Assembly: GCA_947458575.1 (NCBI GenBank)
Contig: CANHBE010000165.1
Coordinates: 1-5,930 of the forward strand
Origin: Flavobacteriaceae bacterium
Lineage (GTDB): Bacteria > Bacteroidota > Bacteroidia > Flavobacteriales > Flavobacteriaceae
Length of the DNA stretch: 5,930 bases
Direction: 5' to 3'
In this document: one piece after another, positions 1 to 5,894 of the stretch
How positions within the stretch are numbered: the first letter of the stretch is position 1
How the letters are laid out: the number at the start of each line of letters is the position of its first letter
Program-made: the position numbers and the translations under genes
Notes under the pieces: generated by a model
Told to the model about the DNA's origin: nothing
Database searches by the model: none
Seen by the model: the letters and a program-made list of their open reading frames with translations, nothing else

Positions 1-1
1 A

Positions 2-1087
2 TTGGCAAAGCAAGGTTATGAAGTATTGGGGCTCGAGCAGTTTGACATTCCCCATGACCAAGGCTCGCATGCCGGGCAAAGCCGCATCATTCGCAAAGCG
101 TATTTCGAACATCCAGACTATGTGCCGCTACTGCAACGTGCTTATAAAAATTGGAAACAACTCGAAGCTGCCGCCAATACACAAGTCTATTTTCCAACCG
201 GCTTACTGTATGCCGGCCAGCCAGATGATGTATTGATCAAAGGCGTGCGTGCATCAGCTGCTACCTATCAACTAGATGTGCAATCACTTTCAAGAGCAGA
301 AGCGAAAAAGCGCTTTCCCGCTTTTCAAATTCCCGATTCGTATGAGGTGTTATTTGAACCTGATGCCGGATTTTTAACACCCGAGCGTTGCGTTACCGTT
401 TATACCGATCAGGCTATTCGCTTAGGAGCCACCGTGCGCGCCAAAGAAAAAGTGCTCGAGTGGAAAAAGGAGGGAGAGCGGATTGTAGTGAAGACGAACA
501 AAGGAGTTTACCAATGCCAAAAGTTGGTGATTACTGCGGGGCCGTGGGCGGGGCAACTCATACCCTCGTTGCAACAAAAGCTCACTGTTACGCGGCAGGC
601 CATTGCGTGGGTAAACACCCAACAACCCGCTTCGTATGCGCTCGGAAATTTTCCGTGCTGGCTCATCGATGATCATACCCAGCCGGGCATGTACTATGGA
701 TTTCCGCAACTGCCCGTGGCGCAATTTGGTGCGCCCATCGGCTTGAAGCTCGCCTATCATTTTCCGGGCGATGTCTCGCAACCCGATCAGGTCAACCGTG
801 TTACTTCAGTAAATGATGAAGAACATTTGGTGCAGGCGCTCCATCGCTTCTTGCCGAATGCCTATGCGGCTACGCATACGATGAAGACGTGTTTGTACAC
901 CAACACCCCCGATGAACATTTTGTGATTGATTTCTTGCCGGGACACGATCAGCGCGTGGCGATAGCGGCCGGCTTTAGCGGGCACGGGTTTAAGTTTGTA
1001 TCCGTAGTAGGCGAGATCATGGCCGACCTCGCGACCAAAGGAAAAACAGATTTGCCTATTGCCTTTTTAAATGCGAAGCGTTTATAA
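2..1087 (+). CDS. FAD-dependent sarcosine / N-methyl-amino-acid oxidase (MSOX/SolA family), 5' partial
   Basis: The visible 361 residues match the monomeric sarcosine oxidase / N-methyltryptophan oxidase family, soluble flavoenzymes that demethylate N-methyl amino acids to the free amino acid, formaldehyde and H2O2. The gene runs off the left edge. The first codon, TTG, is an internal Leu, and about 20 residues with the FAD-binding GxGxxG are missing compared with the usual 370-390. Family landmarks are present: GSHAGQSRIIR (residues 21-31, with both conserved Arg); YYGFP (231-235); GLKLAYH (247-253), whose Lys249 corresponds to the oxygen-activating lysine of Bacillus MSOX; Cys297 in TCLYTNTPDEHF, the residue that binds FAD covalently; and AAGFSGHGFKF (322-332) near the C-terminus. 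An Ala follows His23 where Bacillus MSOX has a second His, so the substrate may differ. The gene is GC-richer than the genes to its right and probably belongs to the core genome. The family is secure; sarcosine versus another N-methyl substrate is open. Confidence 0.93.
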   Translation: MAKQGYEVLGLEQFDIPHDQGSHAGQSRIIRKAYFEHPDYVPLLQRAYKNWKQLEAAANTQVYFPTGLLYAGQPDDVLIKGVRASAATYQLDVQSLSRAEAKKRFPAFQIPDSYEVLFEPDAGFLTPERCVTVYTDQAIRLGATVRAKEKVLEWKKEGERIVVKTNKGVYQCQKLVITAGPWAGQLIPSLQQKLTVTRQAIAWVNTQQPASYALGNFPCWLIDDHTQPGMYYGFPQLPVAQFGAPIGLKLAYHFPGDVSQPDQVNRVTSVNDEEHLVQALHRFLPNAYAATHTMKTCLYTNTPDEHFVIDFLPGHDQRVAIAAGFSGHGFKFVSVVGEIMADLATKGKTDLPIAFLNAKRL

Positions 1088-1088
1088 G

Positions 1089-1121
1089 TCCTCCGTAGCC
1101 TTGGCGTAGGAGGAATTTTTT
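1089..1121 (+). terminator. Intrinsic terminator of the oxidase gene
   Basis: Two bases after the TAA stop, TCCTCC (1089-1094) pairs with GGAGGA (1109-1114). A short inner GCC/GGC stem lies across a small internal mismatch, and six T follow at 1116-1121. The position directly behind the stop codon and the T tract fit a Rho-independent terminator closing this transcript. Confidence 0.7.
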
Positions 1122-1172
1122 AAGTGCGCAGCGGCTCCAGCATTAAATTTTTATACAAAATTTTTCTCAAAT

Positions 1173-1200
1173 AAAAAACGTGGTTTTCCCCGTTTTTTTT
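1173..1200 (+). terminator. Second, possibly bidirectional, terminator-like hairpin
   Basis: AAAAAACG (1173-1180) pairs with CGTTTTTT (1191-1198). GG/CC (1182-1183 / 1188-1189) pairs inside across one T/C mismatch, leaving a TTTT loop. The A run on the left and the T8 run on the right would let it work on either strand. It lies about 50 bases after the first terminator, so it may close a transcript arriving from the other side or act as a backup. The GC part of the stem is short, hence moderate confidence. Confidence 0.5.
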
Positions 1201-1205
1201 CTGGT

Positions 1206-1310
1206 ACGCGGGTTCTACCTTTCCGCAAGGGAACGAGCGATAGTGGCAGTACGGTGTTTATGAGTGGATTGAAGCAAGGGAGTTTCGTAAATGCCGGAGT
1301 TGTGCTCAAC
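1206..1310 (+). pseudogene. Possible remnant of a GC-rich gene, unrecognised
   Basis: One forward frame is open from 1110 to a TGA at 1410-1412. Between about 1206 and 1310 it reads like real protein (for example TVFMSGLKQGSFVNAG), with G/C content like the oxidase gene (33 of 60 bases in 1201-1260). At about 1310 the composition turns AT-rich and the frame goes out of register with the next gene. The only in-frame ATG is at 1260, giving 51 codons, which is too short to accept as an intact gene. I read it as a fragment of a host gene cut by the arrival of the AT-rich island, but I recognise no family. A fortuitous open frame is a real alternative. Confidence 0.25.
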
Positions 1311-1329
1311 CCTGTAAAAAGTATTACTT

Positions 1330-2037
1330 ATGAATCACTACTGGTTAATTATTTTGATTATGTTTTCATCCGGACTATTTGGCGGACTGATAAACTTTAC
1401 CATAACGTTTGACCGAAAGAACTGGCAACTACAATTATTCAAAAATCTTTTCTTAGGCTTAGGTGCATCCATTTTAGTCCCGCTGTTTCTTGAGATGATT
1501 TCAAGTGACCTGATAAATAAAAGTTGCACCGATGATAAGTATTACTTTATTTTCACAGGATTCTGTTTGACTGCTTCAATATTCTCAAGACGATTTATAT
1601 CAACTGTTGGAGACAAGGTATTGAGAGAGGTTCAAGAGGCAAAACAAAAGGCTGAGTCAGCAATATTTGAGACAAAGAAAAACGAAGAGAGTTTAGAATT
1701 ACTGATAGATAGTGAATCAGAGGAAGATGAGGATATAAAGAACGGAAAAATCGATACCACCGACATCGAAGGAGATATTGCCAATAGTGTATCTAATAAA
1801 TCCGTTCAGGAATTGGCAAAAGATGACGTTACAAAAGTGTTGATAGAGTTGAAAAATGAGAAATTTAAATTTAGAAGTATAAAAGGCTTAGCTTCTAAAT
1901 CGGGGACAAGTCCTTTGACTGTGCAATTAGCATTAATTGAATTAGAGAAAAGGGAATTGTTAAGAAAACTAAAGAATGGTATGTACTGGACACTAACTCC
2001 AAGCGGACGAATATTTTTCAGAAACTATAAAAAGTAG
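1330..2037 (+). CDS. Three-TM, coiled-coil, winged-helix membrane protein (YEATS-associated / YLATT-like)
   Basis: This 235-residue protein has an N-terminal membrane module of three hydrophobic helices (about residues 4-24, 39-58 and 71-87), the third followed by FSRRFI. A charged coiled coil follows (about 96-125), then a very acidic linker (127-136). The C-terminal domain (about 165-230) looks like a winged helix: a helix-turn-helix around SIKGLASKSGTSPLTVQLAL and a wing around NGMYWTLTPSGRIFF. The membrane part resembles proteins annotated as 'YEATS-associated helix-containing' (YLATT, YEATS-like-associating three-TM), known from predicted conflict systems; this is recalled similarity, not a search. 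No YEATS domain gene is visible here. The domain probably faces the cytoplasm and may bind nucleic acid or act as a protein-protein adaptor. The ATG at 1330 is the first in frame; no clear Shine-Dalgarno sequence precedes it. It lies 180 bases before the HD/ATPase gene in the same orientation, separated by an attC-like site. Confidence 0.8.
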   Translation: MNHYWLIILIMFSSGLFGGLINFTITFDRKNWQLQLFKNLFLGLGASILVPLFLEMISSDLINKSCTDDKYYFIFTGFCLTASIFSRRFISTVGDKVLREVQEAKQKAESAIFETKKNEESLELLIDSESEEDEDIKNGKIDTTDIEGDIANSVSNKSVQELAKDDVTKVLIELKNEKFKFRSIKGLASKSGTSPLTVQLALIELEKRELLRKLKNGMYWTLTPSGRIFFRNYKK

Positions 2038-2051
2038 CTGAGCAGGGCAGC

Positions 2052-2180
2052 GCACAACAAAAGCTATAAACCATGTGCTGTATTGTAGGTTCTTAAAGTA
2101 TGTGCTGGTAAATTTCGTCAACAACTTGGCACAAAGATGTAGGCATTTAAATGCATACATCTTTTAGCTAAACGTTATGT
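2052..2180 (+). repeat. attC-like integron recombination site
   Basis: The ends pair in the order expected of an attC site. On the left: R'' GCACAAC (2052-2058), spacer AAA, AGCTA (2062-2066), a lone T (2067), then AAA (2068-2070) and ATGT (2073-2076). On the right, from outside in: GTT (2174-2176), spacer AAAC, TAGCT (2165-2169), TTT (2162-2164) and ACAT (2157-2160). The unpaired T on one arm matches the extrahelical base that steers integrase to the bottom strand. Vibrio VCR sites share the plan AAC-AAA-5 bp-extra base-3 bp, and the length of about 129 is VCR-like. The site sits between the stop of one gene and the start of the next, where a cassette boundary belongs. No integrase gene is in the window. 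Confidence 0.5.
2133..2164. repeat. Near-perfect palindrome in the intergenic spacer
   Basis: AAAGATGTA (2133-2141) pairs with TACATCTTT (2156-2164), and GCATTT/AAATGC (2143-2148/2149-2154) forms the centre with a single G/A mismatch between the two blocks. It is nested in a further perfect 7-bp inverted pair, TGGCACA (2127-2133) and TGTGCCA (2178-2184). It could be the variable stem of the attC-like site, or an mRNA hairpin in the leader of the HD/ATPase gene. Only four T follow (2162-2165), so it is a weak terminator candidate. Confidence 0.6.
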
Positions 2181-2217
2181 GCCATCTTAAAACAACAAAT
2201 TAGACAAAAATGAAATT

Positions 2218-5200
2218 ATGAATGAAATACTATTGACAAGCAAAGCAGAGAAATTAGCTGAAAAAGCAGAAAGTTTAAAATCCTTTAGCGGACTTAAGTT
2301 ACTACATGTAAAAAGACAAGTAGCTCATATACTTGGACAAATAGGCAGGGATGGGATTTTTGACGAGTATACTAAACATGATATCAGCCATATTGATTTC
2401 ATGCTTGACTCCCTTGAATGGATAATTCCAGCAGAGACGCAAGAAAAGTTAACCCCCGCAAATTGGCTAATGCTGACACTATCAATATATTTTCATGATT
2501 TGGGTATGCTTGTGACAAAAGAAGAATTTAAAGAAAGAAAGAAATCATCTTTCCCGACATACAAGCAGTCAATAATTGATGGAAAGTTTGGATTAGACTA
2601 TAGAGACAAAATTCTATCCCTAATAGGCGAAGATTCACAGGATAGGTTTATTTATCAAGAGCTTGTTAGAAGGACTCATGCAGAAAGAATAAAATATTGG
2701 ATTCTTGAAGAACCAAACCCTAACTTCCAATATGAATTACGAGTTGTTGTAGAAATAAAAAAGCTCATTTCTAACATCGATTATATGTTTAGAAGAGACT
2801 TAGCTCTTATTTGTGAAAGTCATCATTTATCTGATTTAGATGATTTTGATAAATACAAACCAAATCAACAATATGGTCCTTCAAAAGAAGAAGTTGTTAA
2901 TTTACATTATTCGGCATTAATCCTAAGGACTGCGGATTTACTTCATATTACTTCAGATCGTACCCCTTCAATTGAATTTAATTTAATAAATCCGACAGAC
3001 CCGATTAGTCAGGAGGAATGGGCGAAACAAAAAGCAGTTAAAACTATTAGACCTCAAATTAAGAAAAACAAAGAGGGAGTTGCAGACAATTCAATTCCGA
3101 AAGATACATTGGAGATTATTGCTCTCTTTGAAGAAGAAAAAGGTTTTTTTGGTTTGGTATCGTACATAAATTATGCAAACAAACAACTAAAGGAAAATTA
3201 TAAGTACAACGAAGCAGCAAGCAGATTATTTGGCACCCTTTGTAGTTATCCTTGGCGTAATATTGATGATTCTAGTATTGAAACTAAAGATTTCGAAAAG
3301 AGACAGTTTGAATTTGTCCTTGACCAAACAAAAATTCTCGATCTTTTAGTGGGTCATACATTATATAATGATTCCACTGTCGTCCTAAGAGAACTAACCC
3401 AAAACGGAATTGATGCTTCTAGGCTTAAAAAATACGAATTAGACACAGAAGGAAAAGGTGTTGGTTATAGGCCGGAAATTAAAATAAAGTGGGATGAAAA
3501 ATCTAGGGAATTGTCGTTCATTGACAATGGTACTGGTATGACGATTGATATAATTCAAAATCATTTACTAAAAGTTGGTTCATCAAGATATCAGGATGAG
3601 TCGTTTAAAAAGAAGCACCCCAATTTTTCACCAATAAGCCGATTCGGAATTGGATTATTGACTTGTTTTTTAATCGCTGACGATATTGATATTTTGACGA
3701 AATCGAGTGATTCGGAAAGGGCAATATTACTCAAGATAAAAAAAGTACACGGTAAATATCTGCTGAAGTATTTGTCTTTGGACAAAATCTCCAATGAAAT
3801 CAGAAAGCATGGAACGGAAATTAAACTCTATGTACGTGCGGATGTAAATCTATTGCATATTGAGAAGGAACTCAAAAAATGGATTCTAATTCCGAATTGC
3901 AATTTGCAGTTGGAATTAAATGGAAAACTGACGACAATCGGATACTCAAGTCCGAAAGAGGTGTTGACGAGTCACCTAAAAGAGATTGGATTTGATGTTG
4001 ACGATAAACACCTAAAAATTAAAGAAGTTGAAAAAGATGGATTAACAATGGCGTTTGCATTACGCTACATTGAACATTGGAAAGAATGGGATTTCCTTGA
4101 ATACAGAGAGATTGATAGAAATAATGTTCAACCAGTTGGAACATGTATAGAAGGTATTCGCGTAGATTTTAATACACCGGGTTTTAACGGAAGAAACATT
4201 TATGCTATTGTTAATACGTCTGGTAAGAATGCACCAAAAACAAATGTAGCAAGATCAAATATTGAAGTTACTCCAGAAAGAGAAATCCTGCTATTCTCAA
4301 TTTATCAATTATACCTTGAGCATATTACAAATGAATTACATAGCCTAAGAAAGGAAGGTTTTTCTATAACTTGGGCAGCAAATGAAGCAAATTGGCTATT
4401 GAATTCTTTTACTCGAAGCTCAAGATTTACAAGTAATAGAGAAATAAAGATTGAAGATTTGAACTCCTTTGAGAAGGCACTGGGTAGAATACAATGTGTT
4501 TTAATAGAAAAAAATGCGGAAAGAGAAATAATAAGCGTCAACGAACTTAAAGACTTAGATCATTTTTGGTCTATCGATTGTGCATCATATTCATCAGCGG
4601 ATTCATTAATTAAAGAAGTAAAATCATCAAACACTTCAGCATTAGTATTGCTAAAGACCATTTTTGGAAAAGAAGATTCAAACACAGACCATATTGACAT
4701 CCTATTGTGTAATCAACAATCCGATAAGTTAATAGATAGAATTATACGAGATAGTTTTCAAGTGAATTCGATTAAGCTAATCCCAGAGCAAAGGCGACTA
4801 GATTTAAAATGGTCTTTAGTTAAAGAGAAAATATGGGAGGAAATCATTCTTACGGACGATGATTTTAGCTACAATCGAAGCAATTCTAATAGGTGTTTTA
4901 TTCAATTGCGAGATTTTGATATCGACAAATCAATAAGTCAAATTGCTATAAACTCTTCAAACGCATTGTTTATCTTAAAAAATTCAGAATTAAATACCTA
5001 TTTGGTGAAACTAATAGATGAGTTTGCAGATAAAAGTCAAGAGGACAGAATTGCGTTGTCCCAAACTGTAAGTCTTTTGAATAGTTTTTTTTATTTTAAG
5101 GAAATAGACAAGACAAAAGTCGAGGAATTGATTCAATCAAGATTTGAGAGAAAAAATAATCGTGACCTGGAAAAGATAGTTTGGAGTAGAATTGACAAGA

Positions 5201-5280
5201 AGGAGCTGATTTCAACAATATTAAAAACTAATTTTATTAAATACGACACAACGATTTGGTACAAGAGAGAATTGTATTAG
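2218..5280 (+). CDS. HD-domain / HSP90-like ATPase fusion protein, predicted conflict effector
   Basis: This 1020-residue cytosolic protein has no signal or membrane helix. The N-terminal part (about 25-260) carries HD phosphohydrolase motifs: KHDISHI (53-59), FHDLG (92-96), RTHAE (152-156), ESHHL (200-204) and RTADLLH (237-243), giving a metal-ligand set of His58, His93-Asp94, His154, His202/203 and Asp240. A Bergerat (GHKL/HSP90) ATPase follows (about 370-510): N-box RELTQNGIDA (391-400, with Glu392, Asn396, Asp399), DNGTGM (436-441), and the glycine lid SRFGIGLLT (474-482). NVARSNIE (676-683) resembles the catalytic-arginine loop of the HSP90 middle domain, suggesting Arg679 completes the ATPase. 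Residues 700-1020 are mostly helical and unrecognised. Similar HD plus HSP90-ATPase fusions are classed as predicted biological-conflict proteins (HD-CE type), so phosphohydrolase action on a nucleotide under ATPase control is plausible; the substrate is unknown. Both catalytic sets look intact. The ATG at 2218 is the likely start, with an alternative at 2222 out of frame. The gene is strongly AT-rich, suggesting horizontal acquisition. Confidence 0.88.
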   Translation: MNEILLTSKAEKLAEKAESLKSFSGLKLLHVKRQVAHILGQIGRDGIFDEYTKHDISHIDFMLDSLEWIIPAETQEKLTPANWLMLTLSIYFHDLGMLVTKEEFKERKKSSFPTYKQSIIDGKFGLDYRDKILSLIGEDSQDRFIYQELVRRTHAERIKYWILEEPNPNFQYELRVVVEIKKLISNIDYMFRRDLALICESHHLSDLDDFDKYKPNQQYGPSKEEVVNLHYSALILRTADLLHITSDRTPSIEFNLINPTDPISQEEWAKQKAVKTIRPQIKKNKEGVADNSIPKDTLEIIALFEEEKGFFGLVSYINYANKQLKENYKYNEAASRLFGTLCSYPWRNIDDSSIETKDFEKRQFEFVLDQTKILDLLVGHTLYNDSTVVLRELTQNGIDASRLKKYELDTEGKGVGYRPEIKIKWDEKSRELSFIDNGTGMTIDIIQNHLLKVGSSRYQDESFKKKHPNFSPISRFGIGLLTCFLIADDIDILTKSSDSERAILLKIKKVHGKYLLKYLSLDKISNEIRKHGTEIKLYVRADVNLLHIEKELKKWILIPNCNLQLELNGKLTTIGYSSPKEVLTSHLKEIGFDVDDKHLKIKEVEKDGLTMAFALRYIEHWKEWDFLEYREIDRNNVQPVGTCIEGIRVDFNTPGFNGRNIYAIVNTSGKNAPKTNVARSNIEVTPEREILLFSIYQLYLEHITNELHSLRKEGFSITWAANEANWLLNSFTRSSRFTSNREIKIEDLNSFEKALGRIQCVLIEKNAEREIISVNELKDLDHFWSIDCASYSSADSLIKEVKSSNTSALVLLKTIFGKEDSNTDHIDILLCNQQSDKLIDRIIRDSFQVNSIKLIPEQRRLDLKWSLVKEKIWEEIILTDDDFSYNRSNSNRCFIQLRDFDIDKSISQIAINSSNALFILKNSELNTYLVKLIDEFADKSQEDRIALSQTVSLLNSFFYFKEIDKTKVEELIQSRFERKNNRDLEKIVWSRIDKKELISTILKTNFIKYDTTIWYKRELY

Positions 5281-5298
5281 AGAAGTATGCTCCCTTGT

Positions 5299-5323
5299 TG
5301 GCGCGCGTTTGTAACGCGTGCCA
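5299..5323. repeat. Strong palindrome, REP-like, between two genes
   Basis: TGGCGCGCGTT (5299-5309) pairs with AACGCGTGCCA (5313-5323) over 11 bp with one G-T wobble and a three-base TGT loop. It is far more GC-rich than the genes around it. No T tract follows, so it is not a canonical terminator, although it sits 18 bases after the stop of the HD/ATPase gene and could still stabilise the mRNA end. The compact, GC-rich form resembles the dispersed REP elements mobilised by REP-associated (RAYT) transposases; copies elsewhere in the genome cannot be seen from here. Confidence 0.65.
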
Positions 5324-5403
5324 CTCCAGGTATAACCAGTTGCACACATTACGCTTGAAGATAGAGTTCATGCTTTTAACCTGACAGAACAAACTTGAAA
5401 AAC

Positions 5404-5823
5404 ATGAGACAGTTAAAAATTACAAGATTAAAAGAGTGGGCAAACAGGCGTTTTAATTACACCATAGTTGTTGATGGGCAAGAACAATTCGAGATAGCTA
5501 ACGGGCAAGAAAAAGTAGTAACCATCGATAAGGCAACTACCCTTAAGGCTAAGCTGATGTGGTGTGGCTCAAAAAAGATCGATATTAAAGCAGATGAACA
5601 ACTAAAAGAAATAAGAGTAAAGGCTAACAAAGGGGCAAGTGTTCTATTTCCAGCAGTGGCTTTTTTAGTTTTAATGGCCTCTAGTGTAGTTAACCTTGTT
5701 TATCCTGATAACGGTCTTAAAATGTTTATGACCGCTATAATGGTTGGAGGTATTCTTTATGCAATGGCGCTATTGACCATTTGGCGCAATACTTTTCTGG
5801 ATATTGAATTGGTGAGAGAGTAA
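5404..5823 (+). CDS. Small two-TM membrane protein, function unknown
   Basis: The product has 139 residues from the ATG at 5404. An upstream in-frame TTG at 5395 would add three residues, but nothing favours it. Residues 1-75 form a soluble, probably beta-rich domain with EWANRRFNY (11-19), VVDGQ (22-26), NGQEKVVTID (33-42) and LMWCGSKKIDI (51-61), alternating like the strands of a small PEGA-like sandwich. Two hydrophobic helices (about 79-99 and 107-127) follow, split by a short YPDNGLK loop. The likely topology is an N-terminal domain on one face of the inner membrane with both TMs forming a hairpin. Related small Bacteroidota proteins with a W-C-G motif exist in my memory as hypothetical proteins, with no assigned role. 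Its G/C (24 of 60 in 5461-5520) lies between that of the island and the oxidase gene. It is flanked by palindromic repeats on both sides, so it may be an independent unit and not part of the upstream pair. Confidence 0.75.
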   Translation: MRQLKITRLKEWANRRFNYTIVVDGQEQFEIANGQEKVVTIDKATTLKAKLMWCGSKKIDIKADEQLKEIRVKANKGASVLFPAVAFLVLMASSVVNLVYPDNGLKMFMTAIMVGGILYAMALLTIWRNTFLDIELVRE

Positions 5824-5827
5824 GACT

Positions 5828-5894
5828 ATTGTGCCGTCAATTATTGTGCCGTCAGGTCTTTCGAACAGATTGTGCCGTCAGGTCTTCCGACCTG
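5828..5894. repeat. Tandem repeat: three ATTGTGCCGTCA copies, two extended to 26 bp
   Basis: ATTGTGCCGTCA occurs exactly at 5828-5839, 5843-5854 and 5869-5880. The second and third copies extend into adjacent 26-bp units (5843-5868 and 5869-5894) that match at 23 of 26 positions. The array starts five bases after the stop of the small membrane-protein gene. It looks like duplicated and partly decayed copies of one palindromic element. Confidence 0.8.
5879..5894. repeat. CAGGTC-TTCC-GACCTG hairpin in the last repeat unit
   Basis: CAGGTC (5879-5884) and GACCTG (5889-5894) are perfect 6-bp arms around a TTCC loop. The preceding unit (5853-5868) has the same layout with mismatches, so its hairpin is decayed. 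No T tract follows. A REP-type element is the best reading; a weak terminator for the upstream gene is possible. Confidence 0.65.

Noticed and set aside
422..781. 119-residue reverse-strand open frame inside the oxidase gene, and the forward 388-672 frame
   Set aside because: Both overlap strongly conserved oxidase sequence and encode low-complexity Arg-rich products with no family resemblance; they are shadows of the GC-rich gene.
2083..2116. Bacteroidota-type promoter (TTG at 2083, TAAATTTC at 2109 against TAnnTTTG)
   Set aside because: The -7 box lacks its final G and the spacing is 23 bases, longer than the usual distance, so it is too weak to report as a feature.
2210..2221. Tiny ATG-AAA-TTA-TGA frame overlapping the HD/ATPase start
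   Set aside because: Three codons cannot be supported as a leader peptide; the overlap is probably chance in AT-rich DNA.
5085..5092. T8 run near the end of the HD/ATPase gene as a programmed slippage site
   Set aside because: The frame continues normally through it to the stop, and there is no paired stop, Shine-Dalgarno-like element or hairpin that would suggest a recoding signal; such runs are common in AT-rich genes.
5299..5323. Rho-independent terminator of the HD/ATPase gene
   Set aside because: The stem is strong but ACTCCAGG follows it, with no T tract on either strand.
5324..5403. A second attC site after the HD/ATPase gene (TATAAC at 5331-5336)
   Set aside because: The R'' box expected from the cassette start at 2175 (something like GGCACATAAC) is not found, and no L box or GTT end pairs with TATAAC at a plausible distance.
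5395..5403. TTG start for the small membrane protein
   Set aside because: An ATG lies three codons downstream and neither has a convincing ribosome binding site; the ATG is the simpler choice.
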